From the NCBI GenBank assembly GCA_966128725.1, contig CBHYLN010000223.1, positions 1 to 6,023 of the forward strand: 6,023 nucleotides of DNA. The letters run 5' to 3'. The position numbers and the translations under genes were made by a program. Below, piece after piece: positions 5,601 through 6,023 of the stretch. The notes below the pieces were generated by a model. That model had not been told where the DNA came from, made no database searches, and worked only from the letters and a program-made list of their open reading frames with translations. The DNA is from JAFDZV01 sp966128725 (GTDB lineage Bacteria > Bacteroidota > Ignavibacteria > OLB7). Position 1 is the first letter of the stretch; each line of letters starts with the position of its first letter.

Positions 5601-5604
5601 GATT

Positions 5605-6023
5605 ATGGCAATCGTACAGGACAACTTGATCCTGACCAACCTGCTCAGCGTAACGCTGCTTTCACCGAACGGAGGCGAAACGTTGCAGCCAGGAACTTCA
5701 ACGCTGATCCAATGGCAGAGCCTTGCGGCCTCGAAGCATGGGCTGAAGTATTCGTTGGATGGCGGCACCAACTACATCGACATCGTCAACGATCTGCCGG
5801 GTTCGCAACAGAGCTACGCATGGATTGTACCCAATGTCAGCTCCACGAACGTCCGTGTGCGCGTGGCTTCGCGCGACGCGGCGAACAACCGCGTGACGGA
5901 CGACAGCGACGGCGTGTTCACGATCGCGCAGACGCAGCCGCTGACGGTGCAGGTGACCGCGCCGAACGGCGGGCAGAGTTTTGCGCCGGGCCAGCAGGTC
6001 GTGATCACCTGGAACAGCACGGG
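5605..6023 (+). CDS. tandem beta-sandwich (Ig/FN3-like, 'SPNGGE') repeat protein, 3' end outside the window
   Basis: The first 139 residues are visible and the frame is open at the window edge. Repeat 1 runs from about residue 15 to 107, with SPNGGETLQPG (20-30), IQW (35-37), KYSLDGGTNY (48-57), SYAWIVPN (70-77), NVRVRVASRD (82-91) and DDSDGVFTI (99-107). Repeat 2 begins with APNGGQSFAPG (119-129) and ITW (134-136). The PNGG and W positions recur exactly 99 residues apart. Such domains are beta-sandwiches found in large exported or cell-surface proteins of several Gram-negative phyla and usually act as spacer or adhesion modules. The start is fixed by a Shine-Dalgarno and an in-frame stop 18 nt upstream, yet the N-terminus (MAIVQDNLILTNLL) has no basic residue or clear signal peptide. 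Export by a non-Sec route, or a cytoplasmic location, is possible. The catalytic or anchoring part, if any, lies outside the window. Confidence 0.85.
   Translation, partial: MAIVQDNLILTNLLSVTLLSPNGGETLQPGTSTLIQWQSLAASKHGLKYSLDGGTNYIDIVNDLPGSQQSYAWIVPNVSSTNVRVRVASRDAANNRVTDDSDGVFTIAQTQPLTVQVTAPNGGQSFAPGQQVVITWNST

Larger units (their letters stand above)
5162..5604. other. 443-bp divergent intergenic region
   Basis: The region lies between the starts of the cysteine-rich secreted protein (minus) and the repeat protein (plus). Open frames here show no family features, signal peptide or ribosome binding site, so I treat the region as non-coding. It holds a hairpin at 5484-5513, a T6 run at about 5573-5578 just before the repeat protein, and Shine-Dalgarno sites for both flanking genes. 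No well-spaced promoter pair was recognised. Confidence 0.75.

Overview
The window is GC-rich bacterial DNA from an apparently Gram-negative organism: one gene encodes a DUF481-type outer-membrane beta-barrel and three products carry clear Sec signal peptides. The 'SPNGGE' beta-sandwich repeat protein at the right edge is a type I associate with Acidobacteriota (Blastocatellia) and with Ignavibacteria/Kapabacteria-like lineages. That lineage guess is from memory of protein style only and is weak. I see no tRNA, rRNA, CRISPR array, transposase or phage gene.

Layout, left to right. Bases 1-56 are a 16-bp tandem repeat cut by the window edge. A small plus-strand gene (73-309) resembles the toxin-binding domain of Xre/MbcA/ParS antitoxins. 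It converges on a minus-strand MOSC-domain gene (378-920), with a hairpin between them. Then come two plus-strand genes that may be co-transcribed: a DUF3565 small putative metal-binding protein (1126-1338) and a VOC/glyoxalase-fold protein (1375-1758). These converge on the minus-strand DUF481 barrel gene (1784-2581). A 405-bp gene-free stretch contains an inverted repeat, a C6-C5-C6 tract and paired palindromes. It separates the barrel gene from a divergent secreted Thr/Ser-rich protein of unknown function (2987-3664). After a strong GC hairpin comes an MtnX-like HAD phosphatase (3786-4541). That gene converges, across 242 bp, on a minus-strand small secreted ten-cysteine protein (4784-5161). 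A second long gene-free stretch (443 bp) precedes the start of a repetitive beta-sandwich protein (5605 onward), which runs off the right edge.

The genes do not form an obvious pathway. The left half is small cytoplasmic housekeeping or accessory enzymes. The right half is mostly cell-envelope or exported proteins in single-gene units with long upstream regions. I found no convincing new multi-gene system. The most unusual items are the two orphan secreted proteins (one with ten cysteines), the repeat protein whose start is fixed by a nearby in-frame stop and shows no signal peptide, and the 16-bp repeat array, which has no stop codon in any of the six frames.
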